Translations under genes and position numbers: made by a program | Source of the DNA: Channallabes apus | Lineage: Eukaryota > Chordata > Actinopteri > Siluriformes > Clariidae | DNA: 64,000 bases | Assembly: GCA_030522415.1 (NCBI GenBank) | Contig: CM060109.1 | Coordinates: forward strand, 37,674,392 to 37,738,391 | Direction of reading: 5' to 3' | In this document: one piece after another, positions 23,830 to 64,000 of the stretch | How positions within the stretch are numbered: position 1 is the stretch's first letter | How the letters are laid out: each line of letters opens with the position of its first letter | Notes under the pieces: model-generated | The model's database searches: none | Told to the model about the DNA's origin: nothing | The model's input: only the letters and a program-made list of their open reading frames with translations

Positions 23830-24635
23830 CAGTGTTGGGTTTCCAAGTAAACATTGTACTAAATCCATGTACATCATTGTACTTAGATTAATTTTTTGAT
23901 GTAACGAGTAATCAAATGCATTAGGTTCGCCTTTTAAGTACTCAGTTATGTAGTTATTTGTGGGGATGGAAACCTAATCACAGTACCAAAACTCACGATG
24001 AACCGTACTTACGGCCACCGCACAAAACCGCGTACTGTAGGTGAGATAGTAGTATTAGTAGTTAACAGATTATGGGCCAAACTTTGCTGAGTGATGATGG
24101 TAGAATAATTATAAAGGTCTTGACTAAAAGAACATGCATGAGGAATCACAAAGAAGTTTTCATTTTCTGTAATGGAAAAGTACTCTGACTAGTTACTTTT
24201 ATCAGAAAGTAACACTATAACATTGTGACATTGTTATAGTTGTATACAATATACAATATTGTATACAATGTTCAAATGATTGCTGACATTCCACACTGCA
24301 CACTGCACTTTAGTCTTTACTGTAAGCATCACTTGCACTAACATTTTATCCTGCTCATATACACACTTTATTATTATGTTTACATTTGCACCTTTTTTTA
24401 TTATTTTTTTTTTTTACAAATTTCTATTTATAGATTATTTCTTTTGTTTCTTGTTATTTGCACAAAGTAGGAGCGGTTCAGGATACATTTCACTGCGTGT
24501 TGTACTTGTATAACTATGCATGTGACAAATAAAGAATCTTGAATCTTGAATCTATAATGTAACTGATTACTTTTTAAAGACAGTAATTTTGTAATGTAAT
24601 TAGTTACTTTAAAATGTAAACGTTCCCCAACACTG
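23830..24635. mobile_element. Non-autonomous hAT-type element, copy 2
   Basis: Starts CAGTGTTGGG and ends CCCCAACACTG. The interior matches copy 1 closely (for example AACAGATTATGGGCCAAACT near 24,064 and 21,098), so both derive from one family. The flanking 8 bases are not a clear duplication, so one flank has mutated or an end has moved. It lacks about 200 bp of copy 1 and carries an extra retroposon tail at 24,223-24,552. Confidence 0.85.
24223..24552 (+). mobile_element. LINE/retroposon 3' end inserted in hAT copy 2
   Basis: Absent from the matching place in hAT copy 1. The insert ends GACAAATAAAGAATCTTGAATC with a tandem TTGAATC tail, the 3' end style of non-LTR retroposons with short tandem tails, and CTATAA occurs on both sides, consistent with a target duplication. 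It is 5'-truncated with no coding remnant that I recognise. Confidence 0.65.
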
Positions 24636-24993
24636 GTTGGTAACGACTAAAGTCAATTACAAAATTTGCTTTGTAATAGATACATTTTTTAAAAAAAATC
24701 TTGTTTCTTTATTAAAAATAAATCCAACCACCAGTTATATTATTATACAGTACACCCAGGTGTCCCCAGTTGATCAACATGGCACCTTTTACAAATGTGT
24801 ACACCTTAATGAATTTATTTAAATTAAACTGGCAAATGACAAACTTACTTTACATTCTGTACAAATGTCACTACCAAAAAAGAACAAAAATACAATATAC
24901 AGAAAAAATAAATTATCGAGAAGTGAAGCAATGAGATGATGTTTGTGTTCAGTGATTTCTGTATACAGTTATCATTTAAGGTCAAACCTAATT

Positions 24994-25190
24994 TTACATT
25001 TACATTTATGCATTTGGCAGACGCTCTTATCCAGAGCGACTTACATTTTTATCTCATTACACATCTGAGCAGTTGAGGGTTAAGGGCCTTGCTCAAGGAC
25101 CCAACAGTGGCAACTTGGTTGTGGGGTTTGAACCTGGGATCTTCTGAACCGTAGTCTAATGCCTTAACCACTGAGCTACCTCTGGACCCT
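24994..25190 (-). repeat. tRNA-derived SINE, family 1, nearly full length
   Basis: Read on the minus strand it begins GGTAGCTCAGTGGTTAAGGC (A-box-like), has GGTTCAAACCCC (B box), the body CACTGTTGGGTCCTTGAGCA, and ends with GTCGCTCTGGATAAGAGCGT followed by an ATGTAAATGTAAA-like tail. This is the standard head-body-tail layout of a fish tRNA-derived SINE. It is a retroposed copy, not a functional tRNA gene. Confidence 0.85.
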
Positions 25191-25196
25191 AAATTT

Positions 25197-25275
25197 TATA
25201 ATAAAAATTATTATAATTATTAATATAAATTATTATATTATATCTGGCTTAAAAATTATAATAATTTTTATTATA
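25197..25275. repeat. Perfect 22-bp AT-rich inverted repeat
   Basis: The arms at 25,197-25,218 and 25,254-25,275 are exact reverse complements separated by 35 bp that are almost all A and T. It adjoins the SINE. It may be a cruciform-prone palindrome or a small MITE. Confidence 0.85.
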
Positions 25276-25522
25276 CATTTATGACTAAATGTTCAAAATT
25301 TTTTCATGTTCAACCAAATTAAGCCTAATAAGGATTCTAACAAGGACATAACTCTCCACAATTTCTCCCACACATGCTCCAAGCCTGCAAATGTTCAAGT
25401 GGCCAGTGCGTTAGAGAACTCCAGGCCCCGGTGTCAAGTCAGCAAAAAACACTTTGTCCATCATTCATCCAGACCTTTAGGTGGCGGTAGCGCACCACAT
25501 ACTTTGCCTGCCGCAGACAAAA

Positions 25523-26356
25523 ATGAAGAAGAAGACCAAGGAGGTAAAGCGGGCGGTGATGGTGGGCTTTACTTATATATATATATATATATATATCATT
25601 GACAAGGCCCCAAAATGTAAGTTAAAACCACAGAGTCTGTGGTAAAACAAACAAAACAAAAAACAAACGGTGGTATACTTAGCTAAAATTTACACAGCTC
25701 ACGTTTGTTCTTAAATGTCAAAAGGAATTCAAATGCCACCTGTGGGTAGATTAGCATATCTACTGTAGGTAAGACCTGTGAGTTTTTTTAATAGTAAAAA
25801 TCAGCCAGCTGGTTACAAGTATTATTATTAGGCATGTCCTAAATTAACCAGTGTGGTTTGATTTATAAAGTAACTTTTTACCTTTTTTTTTTTTTTAAAG
25901 TAAATGTTACTGCATCAGTTTTCGAAAACCAGTAGTTTAGTGTTTTAACAGTAGTTACCAGAACATGTAAATTTAGAGACATTGGTTAATTATATTCTAC
26001 AAATAAAGACCACTATGTTTGTTTGGGTGTGGAAAGGTTATCTTGGTAATTATATACATTTGACTTTAACTGGGTTCTTTTCAGAAGCATGCCACTTCAG
26101 GAGACCAAGAATCTCAACAGAGAAACTGCAGGAGAATGTTCCGGAGTCTCCATCAGTCAGGTAAGCACCAGCCCATGAACAAGCTCAATCTCATCCTTCA
26201 GGAAGTTGGGAACTGAGTAGCTGAATGGTGTTTAGGTAAATCTCAAATGTAAAAAAAAAAAAAAAAATTCCATTAGATGCTAAGCAACTCCAGGAGTTGC
26301 AGACTTTGGACAAACTTGTTGGACATCCAACTCAAAAGAAGACTGATGTACTGTAA
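25523..26356 (+). CDS. Candidate small three-exon gene, 58 residues
   Basis: Exons 25523-25543, 26085-26160 and 26277-26356 join in phase to a 58-residue frame: MKKKTKE, then KHATSGDQESQQRNCRRMFR, then DAKQLQELQTLDKLVGHPTQ and a KKTDVL end. Splice sites are GAG|GTAAAG, TTCTTTTCAG|A, CAG|GTAAGC and TTCCATTAG|A; the last acceptor lacks a pyrimidine tract because an A run precedes it. AATAAA at 26,650 gives a plausible 3' end. The protein is basic and hydrophilic with a helical KQLQELQTLDKLV segment; I recognise no family. Alternatives are a decayed retroposed gene or chance. It is transcribed opposite to its neighbours if real. Confidence 0.35.
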
Positions 26357-26649
26357 CCGGTGAGAGAGAACTTTTCCTGCCTGTTCTTGTAGCCCTTACA
26401 TACAGCAACCAATTTTTCTTTTAAAATCTCCTTTTTGACTGATTCTTTTCAGCATGGCCTTTGTGTAGCTCCTGTATAAATCATATACTTTGAGCTGAGC
26501 AGTGTGACACTTAATATCATTGTCAGGTGGTGTGACATTTTGTATCATTTAGTGTCTTGATTTGCCAGATTATTCTGGTGTCTGTTATATTGTTGGAATT
26601 GTAAATTTATTACACTGTATGCTGTTAATTGATGATTTTTGATATGTTC

Positions 26650-26655
26650 AATAAA
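26650..26655 (+). terminator. Polyadenylation signal AATAAA
   Basis: ATGTTCAATAAAACTATAA followed by the T/GT-rich CTCATTTGTGTTTCATG about 25 bases on, the arrangement of a true cleavage site. It would end the small plus-strand candidate, with a 3'UTR of about 0.3 kb. Confidence 0.5.
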
Positions 26656-26679
26656 ACTATAATATTTCTCATTTGTGTT

Positions 26680-28349
26680 TCATGCATCTCATTTATAGCT
26701 GACTTTGTCATTCTGGTCTTATACAGTATATGGCTCATTTGTTTCTTCTTCAAATGCTTCTCCTTCAAACAGTTCATGTACATCTCAGATTTCTCAAATG
26801 TTATTCAAAAGTATGTCTTGGTTTGTGTCTCAGTTATGTCTCTTTGTTTCTCTTAAGTGGGGTTTAGGATAAATAGAAAAAACAAAGTTGAACTTGTAAT
26901 GAGAGCTCAAATCAGTCTCATGAGACAAGAAAAGTTGAGAAACAAAATTTTGCTATGGTTACTGCTTAAAACTGTGCATACATTTTTTTTTTCTGCTTGA
27001 ATTTTTTTTTAATAGACATGTACTGACTCGAGCAAATTGACAGTAAAACATGTGGTTTACATTGTATACTGTAGGTTTAATTCAACCTATGAGGTGGGAG
27101 ATACTTACAGTTATCTTGGTTGGTCTCCCATGAAGGACAATTTGAGCTTGTTTATATTTGTAGGTTTGTGCATCTTTAAGTCAGACCACAGACCACAGTA
27201 GGGTTTTAGTCACGAAACTGAAATGGTTTTGTGGCTGGACTGATTTTGCGTGTTTTTTAAATTTTTTTACCATTTGTGTATAGATTTAACTCATGTTGAA
27301 AACTTAATCTCCTGGCTGAAGTGAACAAGGTTTTGGCTGACATATTCCAGAAATAAATATCACAATTTATGATGCCATCAATCTTCATATGAGTCCCTTA
27401 ACCACCTGCCATATGACAGCCTCAAAGCGTCACTATTCTACCAGCAGATCTGATGGTGGGCTATCGAGTTTCAAAATATGTAGCACCTTTTGTGACCAAT
27501 TCTGAAACTGTGATTATTAACCTTTCTTTCACTTTTCAGTAACTGGCAACGTTAACATTGTTTTATACTTAGACCATTAAAAAAGAAAAAAATGTTTGTC
27601 TTTTTATATCCGTTACCTAATTGGTGCGGCTGGACAGCCACCACCTTTTGTGCTGATTTTTTTTTATACTTTATCTTTATAAATGGTGCCATGTGGGTAC
27701 TGAAGTTGTTTAAAATATGTAGTTGGAAATGTCTAAAATTAAAGTTCATATTCTGCTTTGTCACCACATTCAGGTTTTAATTTAAAACACAAATGGCTTC
27801 AAGTGTAGAGCAACATCAAAAGAATTGACCTTGTCGTTCCAATACTTTCAGAGATTTTTTTTTTAACTATAATTCAAGAAAGCCCATTCTTTTTCTATTT
27901 ATTCGAAATTTTATTTAAATATTATTCAAACAGTACTGTATATTATCTAAAATAATCTTTGTTCTAATAATAATTAACCTTTATGAATAATAATAATACC
28001 ATTATTGTCTGTAATGTTTCTTTTTTATATAATATTTGATAGTGTTATGAAGGGTGCCCTTTTTTTTCCTTTAGGAGCGACTCTGCATCTCCTCTGCTTC
28101 AACCATAGAAATATAGAAAAGCTACACAAACCAATTTTAATTTTTATTAAAAAAAAAAAAAAAAAAATCAAAGAATGGACAAAAACAGAATTCAAAGAAC
28201 AATCTAGACAAAAAATGGCTTTGACAAACACTAGCAAAAAAATTTACAGAGGAAGATTCATCTTTAACCGGACAAGTTACCACTGGCAATTTTGTAGCAC
28301 ATGTAAAACAAAAACCAAAGAAAAATAAAATAAAAATAACTCTCATATA
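26680..28349. other. Intergenic, no gene seen
   Basis: AT-rich sequence between the small candidate gene and the predicted rbms1 3' end. Short frames here are in T-rich low-complexity sequence. An A run lies at 28,148-28,166. Confidence 0.4.
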
Positions 28350-28368
28350 GATATCTCTATGAAAAAAC

Positions 28369-28374
28369 TTTATT
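28369..28374 (-). terminator. rbms1: Predicted rbms1 polyadenylation signal
   Basis: Minus strand reads GAAGAAATAAAGTTTTTTC, followed further on by a run of T and GT bases (the complement of 28,310-28,340). A second AATAAA at 28,786-28,791 could give a shorter form. Confidence 0.5.
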
Positions 28375-28635
28375 TCTTCAAACAGTCTGTACAAAGTTCT
28401 CTGTTCATAAATTATTACTTTTCCCATAACTTAATGGCTGTCTAGTATATGATGTTTCATGTTCATTAGCCACTCTTTCTGTATGCAGGCTCCCACTCGT
28501 TCATCCAGCTAAACATTGGCACTTGTTTCAGGTGTTAACTGGCAGAATCGCCCACACACAAGAGCTCCTGCTACACACACGCACACACACCTCAAGCATC
28601 CTTCAATCACTGCCCACACACACCGTAGACTCAGG

Positions 28636-28638
<3 letters not shown>

Positions 28639-28663
<25 letters not shown>
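28639..28663. repeat. (CA)n microsatellite
   Basis: About 12 CA units, within the predicted rbms1 3'UTR if the distal poly(A) site is used. Confidence 0.9.
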
Positions 28664-28670
<7 letters not shown>

Positions 28671-31107
28671 CATTCCAGCAGAGCTGTGAGGGTGCAGCTA
28701 AAAGTCTGGATTGGGACTGAACAGCGCCAAAGTTTCTGGAACAGATCCGAGGAATACCACAACCTTCAGTTTAGATTTGTTCCTCTTTATTTTTCTCCTT
28801 CTTTCGTTCATCTCTTTGTCATGGCCAACTACGAAAACATCCTGTGATTAAGCAGCAGTGTTTTTGCCTTTGAAACTATGAAACTGAATGTCTAGACAAG
28901 ATTCAATCACGTTCAACGTACATCTATCCTCGAAACAATAACATTTGCATTAAAAAAAAAAAACATTTTTGTTGATGGAAAAAAAAAAAACAACCTGAAA
29001 GAAAACAAGTGTAGATGAGGGCAGCTCCAGAGCTAGCCATTTGGTCTGGAGGGGCGGGGCTGAACCTGCTAGCCCGGCCAATCGAAACAGAGGAGAACGC
29101 AAATCTGAGGTAGATAATTGGTCAATAGGACCACCAGTTCAAAAAACAGTCTTTTGGAAGACAACCTACTAAAGTCAAAACAAAAAGCCTATTGTAATTT
29201 GGGAGGGAAAAAAAAAAAATAAAAAATTTAAAGGCATTCTCTTGCTGAACAAAAGCATAGCAGATAACCACTGTGCTGATCAGTTCATAGTTTCAAACTT
29301 CTCCTTTTCCATGTTCTAGTTTCATATTTCAGTTTCGTGTGCTCTGTAGTGATGTATGTGGCACTTGTCGGATCCAAATCTTCCTTCTTGCATGTGTCCA
29401 AACCTAGACAACAACTAAAAACAACCGGATGCATATATACAAAGAAGGCACATTCTTAAAATTGCAGTCCAGTCCATTAAAAAGCCTATCCTGCGTAGGG
29501 AGGAAATTATATTGTACTCATTATTTGATCTCTGCTTGCTAGCTCACTGTCTTTGGTGAAGTAAACTTGAAAGTGCCGAGTTCTGACAAAAAAAAAAAAA
29601 AAAAAAAAAAGAGCTAGGCAAACTAAAATCTACAGAAAATCAATCTCATCTCACAATCTCCGCTTAATCCTTGCTTAAAGTTGCCATGGAAGGCTTAGTT
29701 CATCTGTACATGGTCATAAAAGCACATTACAACTGCAAAATCTCCCCGCCCCCTCCCCCAAAAATAAAAAATAAAATAAAACTAAAAGACTTGGTCACAC
29801 CACTTTTCCCCGCAGCTAAACTACAACAGCAAGTTTTTTTCCCCTAAAAGGCATTTTTAAAATGTGATCATTCAGCAGAATTTCTACCACATTCAAACAA
29901 CCAGAGGCGTTGTGCCACTGATTACGAAAACAGTACATCGTATTTAAACTCAAATCAACATTTATCATCACTCAACATGGTTCCTAATCTAAAAAGCACT
30001 ATGGAGATCAGTAAACAGCAAAACACTTAAACGAGGCAAAACCGAATTTCATTAGCTAGCTCCTACGGAAAGCCCTATTCAGCTGATTTACAAGGCCATA
30101 GCTGATTTGAACGTCTCTTTCTCCGGTCGAGCCTCAGTCAGAGACTACATGTACAGCTGTATGGAACTAACTTAAGGCAAATTGTATGGAAAGAGAATGA
30201 GAAAAGAGAAAGATCATTCTAGATCAACTGGGGGGAAAAAACACACTGTACAAGAGGACACATGTAACACTTCACCATTGCAACACACACTGCAAGCACA
30301 AAAACATCTTTCTCAGGATGTCCGGCTAATAAATCTCTTCAATCAACACAACTAGTTCAGTACAAAGGAGGAAAAGAAAATGCGAAGAAGAAGAAGGAGA
30401 AAAAAAAAAAGCGCGCACACACACACACAACTAAAATCAAAAAATTATCAACAATGGACACCTGCTACCATGTACATCTAGTCACATGATCCTTTGAGGT
30501 CTTGCACCCATGTGACGACTCCTTGGTAAAAATAAACGTTCTTTTTTTTTTTTTATTATTAAAATAAAACTTTTTTTTTTTTAATCCATTTTGATGTTCT
30601 TCTTAGATAGCTAGAATCCTCTGGTGAAATCAAGATTTTATTTGCACCTCATAGAACTTATACCAAAAATAGTCTGGGTAGTTGTTTTTAAAAACAGAGA
30701 AAACTCATCGTTTCAAACGTCGAATGAACGGTTGAGCTTAGTCCAACAGAGGAAGCATGATTGTTGAAGCTGTTGCTCCTCTCAGTCTCCTGAGTGCTGA
30801 GGAACCTGAACCGGAGAAACACACGTGATCATACAGTACACAAACCTGAACACGTCACACAACTATGCAACAAAAATGCACTGGTCAATGAGTTGAATGA
30901 TTGCAAATCAGTGAAAAATAACTTCAGAATAATGATTTCCCTAAACAAAATGACACTTGGGTACGATTTACATGAGCTTGTTGCCCCCAAACTGAATTCC
31001 GCAAAGTCTGGCTGACCTGGAAACGTTTTCAGATTGAGAGAATCTAAGAGACGACTAATGTAGGATATTACATCTGATCTTTTATTAGAGTCGTGATAAA
31101 GTCATAC

Positions 31108-62942
<31,835 letters not shown>

Positions 62943-63646
62943 CTGCAAAAAAGTGAAAGATAAATAAAAAGGTCAGCATAAAGGTGCATGAACACCTGAG
63001 CATGAAAGGCAAACATGGCCCTTAGACGTAATCGTGAGAAAGAAAGACAGGAACAGTTATAATGAGAGTTTTTGCAGGTCTGGATAATTTTGGACTCAAA
63101 ATACATGAATAATGCTACAGTATACGTGAGTGTAACTATTAGGACTACCAATGGTGATTGATTGAACAAAAGCTAGCTGAGGAGTGCAGGAAAGCCATGG
63201 GCTAATCCTGCTCGCCACAAATCCTGGAGCATTTATTATGTGTGCATCGAAGCAGAAATGGAACCTGGGTGTGTCACATTGATTGAACTTACTGTAAAAG
63301 TGTTAGCATAGTGATCCTAATGCATACAGCATATGGGTGGGACAGCTACCCACAATGTTAGTTTGAAATGCACCGGCTCTAAAACGTGTACTGTGCTCAT
63401 CTGCACTTGTTGCATTTACACACATTTAATAATAACACCACTGATGGGCCATTCTGAAACATTATGCGCACACTGAAATTGGAAGAGGTGGATAATCTAT
63501 ATAATATGTGAAATAGACAAATACTTGCCAACTTTTAAATCTAAAATCTTAAAAAACAGCAGTATTACACTAGCTATAAGAAAAAATAATTGTACATGGA
63601 TTAGATAATTTGCTTGTTATACATGGCTATGTTAAACCGTCCAACT
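62943..63646 (-). other. rbms1: rbms1 intron upstream of exon A, nothing recognised
   Basis: Intron sequence leading to the exon A acceptor. No further RBMS exon found up to the window edge. Confidence 0.4.
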
Positions 63647-63649
63647 TGC

Positions 63650-63650
63650 G

Positions 63651-63732
<82 letters not shown>
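63650..63732. repeat. (TA)n microsatellite followed by T run
   Basis: About 40 TA units then 20 T at 63,733-63,752. The longest TA array in the window. Confidence 0.96.
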
Positions 63733-63749
<17 letters not shown>

Positions 63750-63752
63750 TTG

Positions 63753-64000
63753 CAAAAGTCTTGGGCCACCCCTCATTTCCACATATGTTTCCTCTAAAGA
63801 ACCAGACTGTCTTAGATTTTTATATAGTCTTGAGAAATAGTTCTCTAGGTGTCCTGAAGGACTCCCATTTTTGTCAGGTTTTTGGCTCAATCCCTATACC
63901 TAACCAGTTTCAGAGAAATATGTTTTTCATTCGTTAAACCACACAGTGACCTATGGATAATTCCAGGAACATCTAACTTAAGGCATGAACCAGTGAGAAA
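63753..64000. mobile_element. Possible Tc1-like element cut by the window edge
   Basis: GCAAAAGTCTTGGGCCACCCCTCATTTCCACATAT resembles a terminal repeat of a fish Tc1-related family, which typically begins at a TA. The body and second end are outside the window, so this cannot be confirmed. Confidence 0.35.

Larger units (their letters stand above)
28350..30805 (-). other. rbms1: rbms1 terminal 3'UTR exon
   Basis: On the minus strand an acceptor CTCCGGTTCAG|GTTCCTC at 30,806 opens a long exon with no coding frame. It is free of transposons but rich in A and T runs, as long vertebrate 3'UTRs are. AATAAA signals on the minus strand are at plus 28,786-28,791 and 28,369-28,374; the second is followed by a T-rich downstream element and is my preferred end. 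The exon is reached from the donor at 31,107, seven bases after the stop codon. Confidence 0.6.

Noticed and set aside
25306..25602. 98-residue plus-strand frame
   Set aside because: Overlaps the small gene candidate in another frame and ends in a (TA)n repeat. The ATG at 25,523 in the splice-compatible frame is preferred.

Overview
This window is vertebrate nuclear DNA, almost certainly from a teleost fish. The evidence is split genes with canonical splice sites, long introns, many (CA)n and (TA)n microsatellites, tRNA-derived SINEs of fish type, and a heavy load of Tc1-like and hAT DNA transposons. The repeat mixture would suit an otophysan such as a catfish, but I cannot fix the species. 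There are no operons, CRISPR arrays, phage or bacterial features.

Two protein-coding genes are well supported, both on the minus strand. A complete five-exon gene (11,712-18,121) encodes a 237-residue type I membrane C-type lectin-like protein that I recognise as cd302. Most of an RBMS-family RNA-binding protein gene (28,350-62,942, very probably rbms1) follows. Twelve coding exons give 376 residues with two RRM domains, and the last coding exon is followed by a separate 3'UTR exon. Its first exon or exons lie beyond the right edge. All exon junctions keep phase. One intron has a GC rather than GT donor. A third, tentative gene on the plus strand (25,523-26,356) would encode a 58-residue protein and sits between the other two, followed by an AATAAA signal.

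Layout: 1-5,500 is intergenic with one old Tc1 scrap and blocks that read like conserved non-coding sequence. 5,500-10,710 is a transposon cluster. 10,840-18,330 is cd302, with Tc1 pieces in its introns. 18,330-28,350 is intergenic, with an old Tc1, two related non-autonomous hAT elements, SINEs and the small candidate gene. 28,350-62,942 is rbms1, whose introns hold a decayed hAT, a nearly intact Tc1, two mariner-type deletion derivatives, SINEs and most of the microsatellites. 62,943-64,000 is upstream intron ending in a long (TA)n tract.

The two genes are not functionally linked as far as the sequence shows. The most interesting observations are the small three-exon gene candidate, the GC-AG intron, two near-intact Tc1 copies in opposite orientation (each broken by a different single-base lesion), a Tc1 insertion that splits a SINE at a TA, and an rbms1-cd302 neighbourhood that lacks the genes I recall between them in mammals. 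I found no convincing novel defence or mobile system.
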